A stretch of DNA of 64,000 nt from Myoxocephalus aenaeus. Taxonomy: Eukaryota; Chordata; Actinopteri; Perciformes; Cottidae. The stretch covers positions 4,158,001 to 4,222,000 of the forward strand of contig JBAMJR010000137.1 in NCBI GenBank assembly GCA_038501785.1, read 5' to 3'. The position numbers were made by a program, and so were the translations under genes. Below are positions 1 through 12,420 of this stretch, piece by piece (positions within the stretch are counted from its first letter, which is position 1; every line of letters starts with the position of its first letter). The notes beneath the pieces were generated by a model. That model worked only from the letters and a program-made list of their open reading frames with translations, was not told the DNA's origin and ran no database searches.

Positions 1-187
1 TACCAAAAAGAAAGAAAGACTCGTCGACGTAGTCCGTTTAGTGCACGGGGAGACGGAGAGGGCTCTGCGGAGCTACGACCGCCTGTCCACACGCCCGACC
101 GTGTTCCTGCCGAGACACTGCGATGCTCGCGCTGTGGATCCGATAGGACGAGTGAGCAACCAGACCAGTACTAATGTCTGGCGCTAG
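1..187 (+). other. Possible 3' coding end of an unidentified gene
   Basis: This is a GC-rich edge unlike the AT-rich DNA that follows. Two overlapping plus-strand frames are open from the window edge. Frame 2 runs to a TAG at 185-187 (61 residues, including the stretch VDVVRLVHGETERALRSYDR). Frame 1 runs to a TAA at 172-174 (57 residues, Arg-rich). Frame 2 has mostly G or C at third positions and a mixed, protein-like composition, so I prefer it as a terminal coding exon. I do not recognise the protein. It could equally be GC-rich untranslated sequence. The upstream part lies outside the window. Confidence 0.3.
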
Positions 188-2295
188 AGGCCCTTCTACT
201 TCTACAGGCGGTGTGTGACTGCCTCAACACCCCACCTACAGTACACACACGCGCACACATACCTAAACACGCCGGAACCGACCCTGCAGCCCCGTCCTGA
301 GACTATACTCCCCTGCAGTCACATTCCTGTCCTCCAACGCAGCCTGCACACACGTAGAAGCGAGACCTGTTTAGCCGACTGCAACTGCAACTGTAATCAA
401 GTGCATCGACGATGAAGGCGCCCTGCAGCTATCATCATCATCATCATCATCATCACAAAACGATTAGGAGTCTGTTATAAACTCTGTTATAAACGTTGTT
501 TAAGGAGTTTTTCTCCAGGCCGGGTTTTCTCACTATACTGTAAACCAACAATTCACATTTGTGCTGTGGACTATTTCTAGTGACTCTGACACACGAATAC
601 AAACCAAAACAGGAGCATATCACACACATCACCATATATTATAATAGTATCATAATAGAGTAGAATATGTCCCCCAGCATGCTGTAACTGAGACACTTTT
701 CTAGAATGCAGATACTCGACAAAGCAACTTGGTAAATGCAATCAAAATATAACTGCACAACATAGCTTATAAAATAGACTGTATAGATAATTGAGTTGCT
801 TTCAGCTACATCCTCTTTGGTATATGACAGGGACTTCTGATTTACAAGTCCCCTTCATAAAAAGGTATAAGGCTTTATTGTTTTAATAATCTACAGGAGC
901 TCGATATGTTTGCATTGCACTTTGAAGTGGTGTCATGATAATTTATCACGAGGTGAAAATAAAAGTACAGACTTAAGTCAGTTTATCTGAAATGACTTCA
1001 CTTCCGTGTGAACAAGCATGAATTATGTCAACATGTCGATTATATGCCATGTTATGACAGATCTGTTAGGATTATACTGTGCAAAATATCAACACACTGC
1101 GTTGACACATGTGGCGCCATCTAGTGACACCTATGGGTGCTCAAAGTGCTGAGGACACGCTTGGTAACAGATTAGAAAGCTGCAGCAGTTTTTGTAATAA
1201 AATGCAGGACAGGCGTTTATAACATATACCAGTCAACGTGCGAGTGTCTCAAGAAATACAAATTTACACAGATACCTTAGGATGAAAAGCAGAAGTTGTT
1301 TTGACATTGGGCTTGATCCAAAATAAAGCCACCATCAATTAACTGTTCCACAGACACAGTACGGATCCATATAAAAAAAATATGAGGAACTAAAGAATGT
1401 AACTTTAATTTGTTGAGGAGAGTACTGTCTGCCAACAACAATTGAAAATCAGTACAAAAACACAGGGTGCTAAATCTCTGGTTTTATAGTAATATCTATA
1501 TCATATATATAGATAGAGTAAAATCAACCCTAAATCCAGAGAGGCCGCACAATGCACACAGTAGCTTGGCTGCAACAGTGCTGCCAGATAGCAAACTATT
1601 TAGTTTCAGAGTTGAAGTTCTGACCTCAAAGGCACCTTGCAGCCTTGATCCAGCCCCCTGGAGAGAAAGATTTCACAGATATTGTAAATATGTAAGCAGG
1701 GCTGTGACCCTTTAATCTGGCACATTCCCAGAGATGTCCCTTTACTCAGAAATTATACGAGGGCGAGTGCAATATGTAACTTTCTGCCAACACTAATCTA
1801 TCTCCATCTCATTATCACAGCGTAAAACTCGCAGATGGCTTTGAGGGTACCTGTGAAATCTCTACAATGTATTAGCCATGTATATGGATGTATTTAAGAG
1901 TCTTCGTGATGTCATTGTCAATTTGGGGAGGACGACAGAACTAAGTCCTATCAGTTTCACACTATGCAAGATTTCACACAAGGCATCTCAGGAATTCTTA
2001 TTAGAGCCCAGGGCAGTGAAGCTGGACACAGCAGAAGCTGCAGGCTGGAGTCGCCTTCACTTAGGGACACAACCTCCTTTGATAAAGAATTTTCTTTGAA
2101 ATCAGTCACTAAACATTCACCATCATGCCGATTTAACATTACAGGAGAAAGCCCTCGAACCGTGGCTGTTCATAGAATCACAGAGTATTCATCCAAACTT
2201 TAATCTTGACAGTTCAATTTGTTCACGTTGAAAAAGGCCTGAAACACCTTCTCATTTACTACATCTAGATATGAATCAATGAATGAAGCAAAGTT
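188..2295. other. Intergenic, no gene recognised
   Basis: AT-rich non-coding sequence between the left-edge open frame and the 3' end of copb1. It contains an (ATC)n microsatellite at 431-455. Small open frames here (for example 1964-2203) have no recognisable domain, no flanking splice signals and no codon bias, and are probably chance. If the left-edge frame is a real gene, its 3' UTR would lie here. An AATAAA hexamer occurs near 957. Confidence 0.6.
431..455. repeat. (ATC)n microsatellite
   Basis: Uninterrupted ATC/TCA trinucleotide run of about eight units. Confidence 0.9.
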
Positions 2296-2495
2296 CTGTC
2301 ACTTTTAAAACATTTGTTTATTGAAAATTAAACAGGACAGGGAAAGAAAATTACCGAAATGACAGCGGTGATGTTAGAAAAAAAAGAAACAGCACGGAAG
2401 CAACTAACCATATAGTTCTTAATTATCTGTGATGAAAAGATGAATGATAGAAGAAGAGAACAGCAGGTGGCTTTTACAGCTGGACCAGAGTTGTC
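2296..2495 (-). other. copb1: copb1 3' UTR with poly(A) signal
   Basis: Sequence after the copb1 stop codon on the minus strand. A canonical AATAAA (tttatt on the plus strand, 2317-2322) lies about 175 bases past the stop, so the transcript probably ends near 2295-2305. The end is inferred, not shown. Confidence 0.6.
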
Positions 2496-5400
2496 TCACA
2501 TATTGGCCTTCTTTTGGGAGAGGTTGATCTTGTCACCGAGACTCAAGGCCATCCCCTGTGAAACGAGAGAGGGATGATTTATTGTAGCAGACCGTATACT
2601 TACTGATAAGAGCAAAAAGCTTTTAGTGCAACATCACATGAAACAGCTTATTTCATATATTCACTCTCCTTATCTATTCTTTCAACGGGTTACTAGATTA
2701 AATGTTTTACTTCAAAAAGATGAATTTGGTGCATTGATCAACCGAGCCTCTACTTCAGAGACGAGTAAGTGTTTCTGGTGCAGCAGCTGTGACCCACCTG
2801 ACTTTTGGCTCGAATGCGTATGTGTCCGTTGACAGGTGCGTCAGGCCCCAGGTGGATGGGCTTCTCGATGCTGACATTAGCCAGGGCATCTTCTCCAAAG
2901 ATAGAACGAGCATAAAGGTTGGCAGCCATGAAGCCACAGAAGCCAGACAGTGCCTGGTTTATGAGATAATAAAAAAAAAAAAAAAAAAAAAAAAAAGAGT
3001 TGAGAATATTGTAAAACAGCATTGTATTGACGCACTTCTAACATGTGGTGATACATTACTGACAAAGGCCACTTCTGATTATTTAAATCCACCATTTACT
3101 TTCTTTGCTCTGCTGTATGTGACGTCTCATACCAACCTTCTCAGGAGTCAGACACTTCATGTTGGTGGACTTGAGGATATGCTGGAGGTACTCGTTCAGA
3201 TCAGTGATGTTGGTGTTCACCGTTACCTACGACACAGAAAGATTTCTTCAACATTCACAAGTTATACTTTTCATAAGTAATGTTATTGATGTGTTGAATA
3301 TAAATTAATGGGTTTCCTTAAAATTAGGGCGCATAGAAAACAGGGTACCCCCAGGATTTTTCATCTCAAATGTAAGACTTTTTAAGACCTTTTCAAGACC
3401 ACTTTAAATGAAATTTAAGACCAACATCGTACCTTTCCTGATATGCGTATGAATGAAAAAAAATAGGAAATCAATCAATCAAATAACTTTAATCATAAGA
3501 CAGAACCATTTAAAACAATAACTGTGAGGGGTGTACGTTTTGGTCTACGTGTCTTATTTTATTGTATTGTTATATAATAATGAACAATATTTTCTTATCA
3601 TATATTATTATATATAAAATGTTATCTTATTTGGCATTTGTTGGACTGCTTGTGTTACCAAACAATGGGATCTTGATAGGCTTAATTTACTAAGTAAAGT
3701 ATTGTTTTTGTGTCATGATGAATATATTCAACTCGATTCTGGGGCGTCATTCTGAGACTTCGCTGAGTCGGCAACCGGACGCTGGCGACGTGTTTTCTGT
3801 AGTGCCGGCTTCAGGCCAGTGCTGGCCCCAGGTTAGTTTACATTACGGCCGAGTGACGGCCGCCGGAATCGGGCCGGTGTATTCGGTCCGATTCTGGGGC
3901 GTCATTCATGCCGAGTCTCAGCAGAATCGGCAACGGGACCCGGGCCGGACATGTTTCTTCCGGCGTGTCTAGCTTAAGCCGGATCCGGACAAGATCATTT
4001 TGGCTACCTGGGGAAGAACCCTTTAATTTACAGAGAAGAAAAATCTTTAGCTGGAGGACTGTGGACTCTGTAACACTACTGGCAAGTGCATCTGACCCTG
4101 CTGGTGAGACACGCGCGATGGAAACGGGAAAGCAGGTTCGCATAGCTCGATGCTAGTTAGCGCGCTCGCGCTTGGGGAGGGGGGTGGCGCGCGATCAGCT
4201 GTTAAACTCTACAGCGTCTCAGCCAGTTCAGAGCCATATACAGGTTGCCTGATATTTTGGATGCGACGTTTGGGTGTACTAAGATTCGTTGTAACAACGA
4301 ACAATAAACAAATGTTGTGGCGCCGTATCAAATGAGGAAGGGGGTAAAAATTAAGACTTGATGAACGAAATTTAAGACCTGTTGACAAAATGTAATACCT
4401 TTTTAAGGCCTTAAATTATGAATACTAAATTTAAGACTTTTTCAAGTTTTTAAGACCTCGCGGGTACCCTGGAAAACTAGAGAACAACAAATATACGATT
4501 CATGATGCAAAACAAAGTGACTTTAGTGAAGCCAGTTTGTTTCTGGTAACTGGCCACAAAGTAGAACTGCAAAGCTTACGTGGAATGCAAAAGCTTACCT
4601 TGTTTTCCCACTCAAACTCTGCCCACATCTGTCGGAATTCTGCATCGGTGCAGGACGCTGGCTGGATGTAGTCCATGATGTCAATGTGGATGTCGCTGAG
4701 GACGACACAGTTTCTGTCGCTAGCAGCTCCCGACACGTCATAGACTGAACAGACAGAATAAACATCCCCAACAAATGAGAAAACGTGCTCTGCCTACAGA
4801 CAGCAAAACAAACACAAGGTGAATTATGATGGTAAACAGACACAAAATGATTGTTTTACCAATGTTGCCAAATATAATGCCGTTCTCAGTAGACGCCACC
4901 TTGACGTTGGCCTTGATGTTCGCAAAATCGTGAGGAGCCAGAGTTAGAGGCGAAGGCTTCTCAACCAACTTGAGGTCCCCTGTGGGATGGATATGTTTAG
5001 TGAAATGCATACGTAGAACAACACAATGTGATTGGCTTGGATAAGCATTAATAGGAAAGAGGATATGTACATTTGTCGAGTGAGGTGGAAAATAAGCCAG
5101 ACTTACCTAAAGTGGCCAGCTCAAGAGTGCAATTCTGGAGAGTATCATTGGTTTGGTTGACCACCAGCACGTCCAACACAATGTCATACTGGTTGACATG
5201 AACATAGGCTTCAGCGTACACTGGGTCTGAGAAGCCCGTCAGCTGGGTCACCTGGAACAGACAAACATTAATTACATTTAATTATGAATTATATTATAAC
5301 TAAATAATATTTCCTCATGGTAGGCGATTAATAGTTTTTTTTGCAGGAAAACTAAATTATACCCATAGTGTAAATTAACTTTAGATTAATAACACATCAA

Positions 5401-8400
5401 CTAAATAGTAGAATATTGGTAAAATCCAAACAAACAGGTACAACTGTTCTCTTGCCCACTGAGCAATCAATAGATTGCAACAATAAATGGGCAAGTTTTC
5501 CAAAATCCAAAATCAGTCTCCCACACTAGGGCTGTTCTCGATGTAATTCTCTTGCAGGGCTGGTGGTGTACCTTGTTGAGTTTTGAAGCAAGGGGATCAG
5601 CAGCCTCCTTCCTCTGAGTGTTGCCCATAGCAGCCAGCAGACTGAGCTGGAACTGGTCATCCTTAGAAGTAATCTCGTTTTTTGCTGTCAGCTGCATGAA
5701 GGAGATTGGGTCGTCTGCCTGCACTGTGACGTTGCGTTTCTCCGACTCTTTCTGTGGTTAGAATAAGAAACGTATATGGTTATTTTTTGGGGGGGTAAGT
5801 AGCTCACAACGGAATCTAAACACCATAAATACCTAAAATAGTAAGCAAAGATGTAAAAACAAAAAGGTTAAACGAAAAAAGAAAATCAAGTAACATTTTG
5901 TGCAGAATGAAGACAAAAATTGCAGTGACAATGTTTTTGTGAATAGCATTAACACAACACATGTGTTTACTTCATCTTCTTGTGGTGATGCTTCAGCTGT
6001 GCCCAACTGTCACAAGGTTAAATATTAGGTTCAGCCCTCTGAATCAACTGTGATTACCTTCTGTGACAGCTTCTCTTCCTCCAGTCTGACTGTCAGCATA
6101 TGTGACAAGGATCTGCGGCACTCCTTGTTGAAAATATCATTCATAAGTGGCGAGCACTCGGACAGAACCTTGAGGCACAGTGAGATGCGGTCCACGTCAT
6201 CATCTGTAATTGGCTTCTTGGGCAGAGAGGACTTCCCCAGGTGCAGCACAGTGACCATGATCAGCATGGACTCTGCAACAAAGGACTGAGAGGGACAGCA
6301 AGAGAGCAGGAATCAGAGGAACAGGCAGCTGGTTTAAAGATTTTTACAAAGGTGTCAGTGAAGAGAGAACAACTTACATTTTGTTTCTTTTTGTCTTGAA
6401 CGATAGCAACATAGCGCAAGGCCACTTTGGTCAGTGTGGTGGCCAGGGAAGCTGCCACATAGAAGTCTCCATCCATCAGGAAGCTTCTGAGTGGAGGTCT
6501 GCAAGAGCAAAATCAGTGTTTATTGAGTGAGGTGGATGTTACTATGACCAAACTCCGTACAATCAACTGAATATTACAGGCACAAAAAAGAAAATATCAG
6601 TTTTTACCTATCCTCTTCTTTCTTCGAAGGCCTGGAGGAGCTGAGGGCACTCTGTGTCACATAGGTGCCCATCTCCGTCACCAGCTTCTGGGCTGGAGCC
6701 GCACTTACTTCATCATCTGGTTTCATCTGTCCCGTCTCTTTCTTTATCTCATTTTCTACAATCGGAATCTGTCCGCGTGAGACACAGATGTCAAGATATT
6801 TGTAACAATTTAAAAAAAGGACTGTCAGGTAAGCTTGTGTCACATCAAATTCTGACAATAGAAGACAAACATACCTCGCCCAAGGACCTGCGTACTTCTG
6901 TCATCACACTCTGGATATCATCCTTGGTGCTGCAGTATTCTCCCAAGATCCACAACGCTCCCCTGTAGATCCTGAAAAATGACAATGGTGACAAAGGTCA
7001 TGAGCATTCTCAATACTACATACTCCTGTATTTATACACTACACAGCTCTAATGACAACACTCAGCCAAGTCTATGTAACAGTTGACAAATGACTATCAG
7101 ACCAGATTGACCAAAACAAGACCATTTTTTTATTTGTCATTTAACGTAACCAGCAACCAAAACTTACCCGTTGAGTATTTTCAATTGTCTATCTACTTGT
7201 TTCGATATTTATCACATCATTTCAGAGGACACACAACTGGTGAATGACTGTAATGTGAGATTTGGCCTCAAAGATCAGCTCACATTAGAGGTATCGTTTT
7301 AGTACGAGTATTGACCTCTCATTAGTAAAGACTGAATACATATATAAATATAATACATACTTAACCCTCACCGACATACCTATTTATATAAATCACATAG
7401 ACTAACCCCAAACTAAACTGCTTAGTATAAGAGACACATAAACCAAGATGATGCATAATATTCCCCTCAAAGTGCTTAGAAAGCCTTACTTGACAGCTTT
7501 GATGGCGTGAAAGACTTCCAGCATCTTCTCGATGATGAGGGGTCTCAAGTTGTCAAACCGCTGAACGGCCTCCCGTACGAACTCCAGCACATCAGCAGCA
7601 GCTGCCTCATTAGTGTCACTTAAGAACTCCATAAGCTGTAAATCGTATCAACACAAATAACTGCTTTACTCCTTATTCCTATATGATATACTGTACCGTA
7701 TAAACCACCATTGGGTCTCCCTCAGAAAGCGATGAAATATAACAAACTTGAAGAGCTGAATAATAGGAAACTCACCACAGGAATGACATTGGCCGCCATG
7801 TCAGGGAAGCGCACACTACAGGAGTGTAGCGTGCGCACCAACAGCTGCCTGTACTTATCAGTGTCTTCATGTTCTGATACGTTGTTTGTCTTGATCACTT
7901 CTTTCTTCAAAACAATCACCAACTGGAAAACAAACAGATGCCACTTTATTAACAGTATATTCCCTTTCCCCCCGTGTCCATGTTCGGACATGAAATCAAC
8001 AACAATAACATGGGTATACTGTGAAACGCCACTGACCTCTTCAACATTGCGCGATGAAACAAGGTCCAACGCCAGCTGCAAGGTCTTCTTTCGGACTTCC
8101 AAGTCAGGAGTGCTGAGAACACGCAGGATGTCCATCACAAGATCCTAACAAAGCACCACAAAGCATTAGTGACATCCACATTAGGTCTGAACGGAGATGA
8201 TGCACTGTAGGTGCAGCAAATGGGTGCTGTCTCAGGATAAAATCATGTTTGCCAGATTCTGATATCTTACTGAGTTTTCTGCTGCTTTTGACTCTTTAAA
8301 CTAAACAATAGAAAACTTAATTCTGTATATTTTCTTACATATTTTGTTTTGGTCTCATATCAAATAATAATACTTTTCAAACTCAAAAGACTAACATCAT

Positions 8401-10791
8401 AAATACTACTACTAAAATGTTGAAAGGTCAATAGTATGTTTTTTCATGGGGGCCTACATTTTGGTTAATGATGTGTTGAATAACAACCTTTTTGAGATAG
8501 AGGACAATGGTCTTTGAGGTTCATAAGGCACTACATTCAATTAGTTAATTGCAGCAAAATCTAGCCACAGAAATAATTCAACGCACCTGGAGTACACGCT
8601 CGTGAGTTGGGTGCTCCTTCAGTTCAATCAGGCGATCGAGAACAATCAGCTTCACATTGTTGTCGCTCTCCTTGATAATCAAATCAATGTAGCACTGGGC
8701 AGCCGCCTGGAGTCCAACAAAACAGAGTGCATCAGAGAAGGTACAAGACCAAAGACATCACTGCTAATGGGTCATGTGTAGTAAAATATCAGTACTATTA
8801 CAGTATATGGCACACACACGATAAACCTCGGTAATGTACCTTAACGGCTGTAGGAGCACTGGAGAGGGTAACAAGAGTGCCCGCAGCCTCATACTTAACA
8901 GCGGGACTGGAGGACTGCAGCAGGTTGTAGATGCATCGGATAAACCGGGCACGCTCAGAGGGGTTAGCGTGGCAAACCTAGCAGACAGAGAACAAACACA
9001 GCAAAAGTTCAGACATTAAAGCAGCTCCTCTGGTAGTATAGTATGTGTTACTAGTTCATATTAGACTAATAAAGGCCTCGACTCACTTTGTAAATCAGTT
9101 CCACAATGACCAGCTGGAGAATGTCGCCAAAAGTGTGAACTTGGTCAATGCATGTGCTGAGGTAATCCAGGGCTCGATCCTGTAAAATGCGAATGTGTGA
9201 ATGACATGAGGCAAGTTGGGCTTTTGTGATAGATACTGTAGGTCATAGTGGCACACAATAATACCAGTAAGAAATAGGACAATATGCTACGGACCTGATC
9301 TGCATGAATCAGCATCATGAAAGCATTTCTCTTACAGCTGGCATCTTTCTCATTGACAAGAAAATCATGGATCAACTCTGGAGCGTCTGGGATGAGATGT
9401 TCAAAGTTCCTAAAACAAGACAATATCATTAGCTGTTTGTTGTTCATGAATGAATAGAGTACAACATATGTATGTGTGGAAAGGAAACTGAACATAAAAT
9501 ATGTAACAGTTTAACAGTTTGTAACAATATGTAACAGTTTGTACCTATAGATGGTGTAAATGGCCAAGACGGCATTGCGGCGCACATAACTGTGACGGTG
9601 CTCCAGGCAGGCCCGGATCGCTGGCATGAGAGGCTCGAGCAACTCAGACTCCTTCAGCTTGCACAGGAAACGCAGAGTGGAGCCACGGATGAACTCATTG
9701 GGATGCTGCAGGTCCTGGAATTGAGAGAAAGATGTCGCATGATGATTGCCGATATATATTTTTGCATTTAAAAAAAAAAATTAAACCAAAATATTTTAGC
9801 AGAGTTCCAATTTCCAACATAATATAAGATTACGTTATAGATACAGAAATGGAAATAATGTGGGTTCAGCAGTCCAGCCATACTGGTGAATGCATCTTAC
9901 CATGTCATATGGCCAATTCAGAATATATCAAAAATGAGTCTTCTCATTTTGTTTTCACATCGTTACTGTAAACAGTATTTTCCTTGTGTTACACATGGTG
10001 TATAACGATGGACGGAACACCTGATTTAAAAATATTTACGGATTGAGTCGATGAATCTTACCTTCCTGTAGGCGTCACACACCAGGATCATCTCCTGAAG
10101 CAGTTTTCCATCTGTCGTTGTTTTGGGAACGATCTCCCAGAAAACCAGCAGCAGCTTTTTGATGGTGTGGTCTTGAAGTGGCAGCACAAAGCGGATTATG
10201 GTCATCAGCAGTCCTGGCAGCTTCTCACCATTTAGGATCATGATGATGACCTTCTTCAGGGCTTCGGTCTTTGCCTTGATCTCCCCCTTTTCTGTTAAGA
10301 AAACGATTATTATTATTATTATGACTATAAATCTGATCGGCATCGACGCAAGCATGCATTAGGCCTTTTGTGGATCTTAACCTAAAACCTTTCTGAAGGA
10401 ATTTAATTGCAATTAATTATTTTAGTTATTTGTAGAGTAAAACCAACATTGGGTACAGCTTTTCTGGATAACCCATAGACCCCCTAATCCCTATGAAAAC
10501 AGGGAGTTTGTGAATTTTCAGAGAAACAAGACATTGTTTCAGAAAAGAGATGTTTAAAAAAAACAAAAAAACACTGAGCACCACAAATTAAATTCCAACC
10601 ACCTTAATTGTATTGAAGTAGAGACATTACTATTTCCCATCTACATGTTTTATAGTGGTTTTGTAAGATAGCTTTGCAAGTTAATATTAAGAATAGTTAC
10701 CTAGATCAGCTTTTAAGCTGACTTCAGAAGGGGGCTCCGAGTCTGATGAAACATTGATCAGAGTGTAACAAACGTTCTCTGCAGCTGTCAT
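2496..10791 (-). CDS. copb1: Coatomer subunit beta (beta-COP), 21 coding exons
   Basis: Beta-COP is part of the COPI coat that buds retrograde Golgi-to-ER and intra-Golgi vesicles; it is cytosolic and recruited by Arf1-GTP. Coding segments in transcript order: 10791-10701, 10291-10062, 9714-9545, 9409-9295, 9179-9087, 8977-8840, 8706-8587, 8144-8037, 7922-7776, 7635-7490, 6971-6875, 6768-6608, 6498-6378, 6285-6058, 5751-5572, 5251-5107, 4979-4860, 4744-4599, 3226-3137, 2953-2798, 2555-2496. All junctions are GT-AG and phases are consistent, giving 2862 nt and 953 residues, the same length as human COPB1. The protein starts [14 protein letters not shown] and ends [14 protein letters not shown]. 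An adaptin-like helical N-terminal part covers about residues 20-540, followed by the beta-coatomer C-terminal and appendage-platform domains (about 670-940). The start is the only ATG near the 5' end that reads into the conserved frame. No break or missing block is visible. Confidence 0.97.
2971..2996. repeat. A26 homopolymer in copb1 intron
   Basis: On the coding strand this is a T26 tract. It ends 17 bases before the 3' edge of the intron preceding the 2953-2798 exon, so it can serve as a very long polypyrimidine tract for that acceptor. Confidence 0.9.
3341..4471. mobile_element. Non-autonomous DNA transposon, hAT-like, in copb1 intron
   Basis: The ends are inverted repeats: CAGGGTACCC at 3341-3350 and GGGTACCCTG at 4462-4471. 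Both subterminal regions hold repeated taagac/gtctta motifs in opposite orientation, a pattern common in fish hAT-type elements. GAAAA lies directly outside both ends; a 7-base site-duplication reading (agaaaac/ggaaaac) has one mismatch, so the duplication is degraded or differently placed. The 1.13 kb interior has no transposase frame. It contains a GC-rich partial tandem duplication: the 19-base cgattctggggcgtcattc occurs at 3734-3752 and 3889-3907, each followed by a tcggcaac-type block. The superfamily assignment is inference. Confidence 0.7.
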
Positions 10792-10853
10792 TTTGCTGCT
10801 GGACTTGTATCAGTTTAGAAGAATCCCAATGAATGTTGCTCACTTGAAAATAC
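10701..10853 (-). other. copb1: copb1 exon 2 (start-codon exon)
   Basis: An AG acceptor lies just outside 10853 and a GT donor just outside 10701. It carries 62 bases of 5' UTR and then the ATG at 10791-10789. Coding ends one base into a codon that the next exon (10291) completes. Confidence 0.85.
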
Positions 10854-11612
10854 CTATGAGAAACAGAAGAACAGTAGATATTGTAAATAGCAGATAAAAC
10901 ATATACATCTTCTTCAATGAGCTTTAAAAAAAATCTAGATCCAGGTATCCATCACAGGGATTATTTTTACCGGCAAACAGTCAGAACTAATTGAGTCTAC
11001 AAAGCACGATTGACCAAATATAACCACTTCTTATTTACTGAATGTAAACTTTGACTGTACGGCCTACCGACTCATTGTTAGTACTGTCACCTAACAAAGC
11101 AGTGTCCTTCCAGAGTCCCCTCAAAAAATGCACAAAAGGTTCTTTGGAAATTGGTGTTCGCCCTGCCATAGTTGTGACCTGTCCTGGACTATCTGCCTCT
11201 GTCTCAAGGCATGCTGGGATATGCTTCAGCCCCTCACTAATCTTGGTCAGAAAACTTGATGGAGGAGAGCTACAAAATGTTATTAATCATTATATGCTTA
11301 AAAACGTATTTCATAGTATGAACACCTGAATACAAGCATCTAATAAAATGGCTTGTGTGTTTTTGCTAACAAAACCCATATGTTGCATTGCTTAGTTGGA
11401 TTATGTCTGCATCTGTGTTGAATCAGGAAACATATCCTAATAATAAAGGCATGGTCAACAAGGGTATTAGATGAAACTTAAACGTTCTGCATTAAGATGT
11501 TATTACGAATGGCAGGTGTTTTATTTGGTTAACAGTCACCAGCATAACAGCAACGAGCTTGACTGGTAAATCACCTTTATGCTGCCTGTGGACTCAAACA
11601 ATACAGACAAGC

Positions 11613-11634
11613 CTCTTCTTCTTCTTCTTCTTCT
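11613..11634. repeat. (CTT)n microsatellite in copb1 intron 1
   Basis: About seven CTT units on the plus strand, inside the 1.4 kb first intron. The rest of that intron (10854-12264) shows no coding or repeat feature I can identify. Confidence 0.85.
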
Positions 11635-12264
11635 CAATTTCATGGATTTGGAAATATTTTTAAAAAATAACTCTGAAATTATTAGGAGACATACATGACA
11701 TGACCGCCTGCTGTTCTTGACAACAGTACATGGTGTCACGGTTAAAGCTATAAGAAAAAGAGGAGCGGTCTTTGAATGTGTATATATATAAAAATAATAT
11801 ATAAAATTGACGTTATAGTTACACAATAGGAGGTCGTGTTTACAATGTATAATCTCTTCAATCCATTTCCTACCGATTTTGTCTGTAAAAACCAGACTGC
11901 TGTCAATAAGAAGGTGATTAAACCCAAGTTAGAAAAGTGTGACACGCAGCATTAACACTGAAACTACTGTTACCGCGTCCGGATATCCCTCCATGAGCAC
12001 CAAACGCTGTAGAGCAAAACCACTAATTAAACGCGAACATTATAGAGACTAAAAAGTCGCCTATTCAATTGGTTTCATTAAATGAATCCAATATCATCAA
12101 TTGCTACCTATGGAACGTTAGCTAACGCCAGGTTAGCTTGTGCCCAGGCTAGCAATGAAATGGAGGACAGTAACGTTAGCTCGCTGTCTTAGCAGTTCCC
12201 ACGGGTCAGAGGAGAAGAAACACCACTCAACGTGATTCGGTTAAAACTAAGTAACATAACATAC

Positions 12265-12420
12265 CTGGCCTTCGACACCCAGTTATGGATAATTACATCT
12301 GTAACAATTCTCAGGTGATCCCTTTGGCGAGCTGTCTCGGTAGTTCTCCACTACTTCCTACTGACGTGGAAGATTACTTTCTGAGCCACATCACTGCTAC
12401 GGTGCGCCGGATGGTCCAAA
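12265..12420 (-). promoter_or_regulatory. copb1: copb1 non-coding exon 1 and promoter region
   Basis: A strong minus-strand donor (GGCCAG followed by gtatgt) ends a non-coding exon at 12265. The sequence above it to about 12420 has more CpG than its flanks, as at the start of a housekeeping gene. There is no clear TATA box. The start site is not directly visible; exon 1 probably begins between 12330 and 12420. Confidence 0.5.

Noticed and set aside
2789..3280. 163-codon plus-strand frame
   Set aside because: It is the antisense shadow of two copb1 exons joined through an A26 run (poly-Lys).
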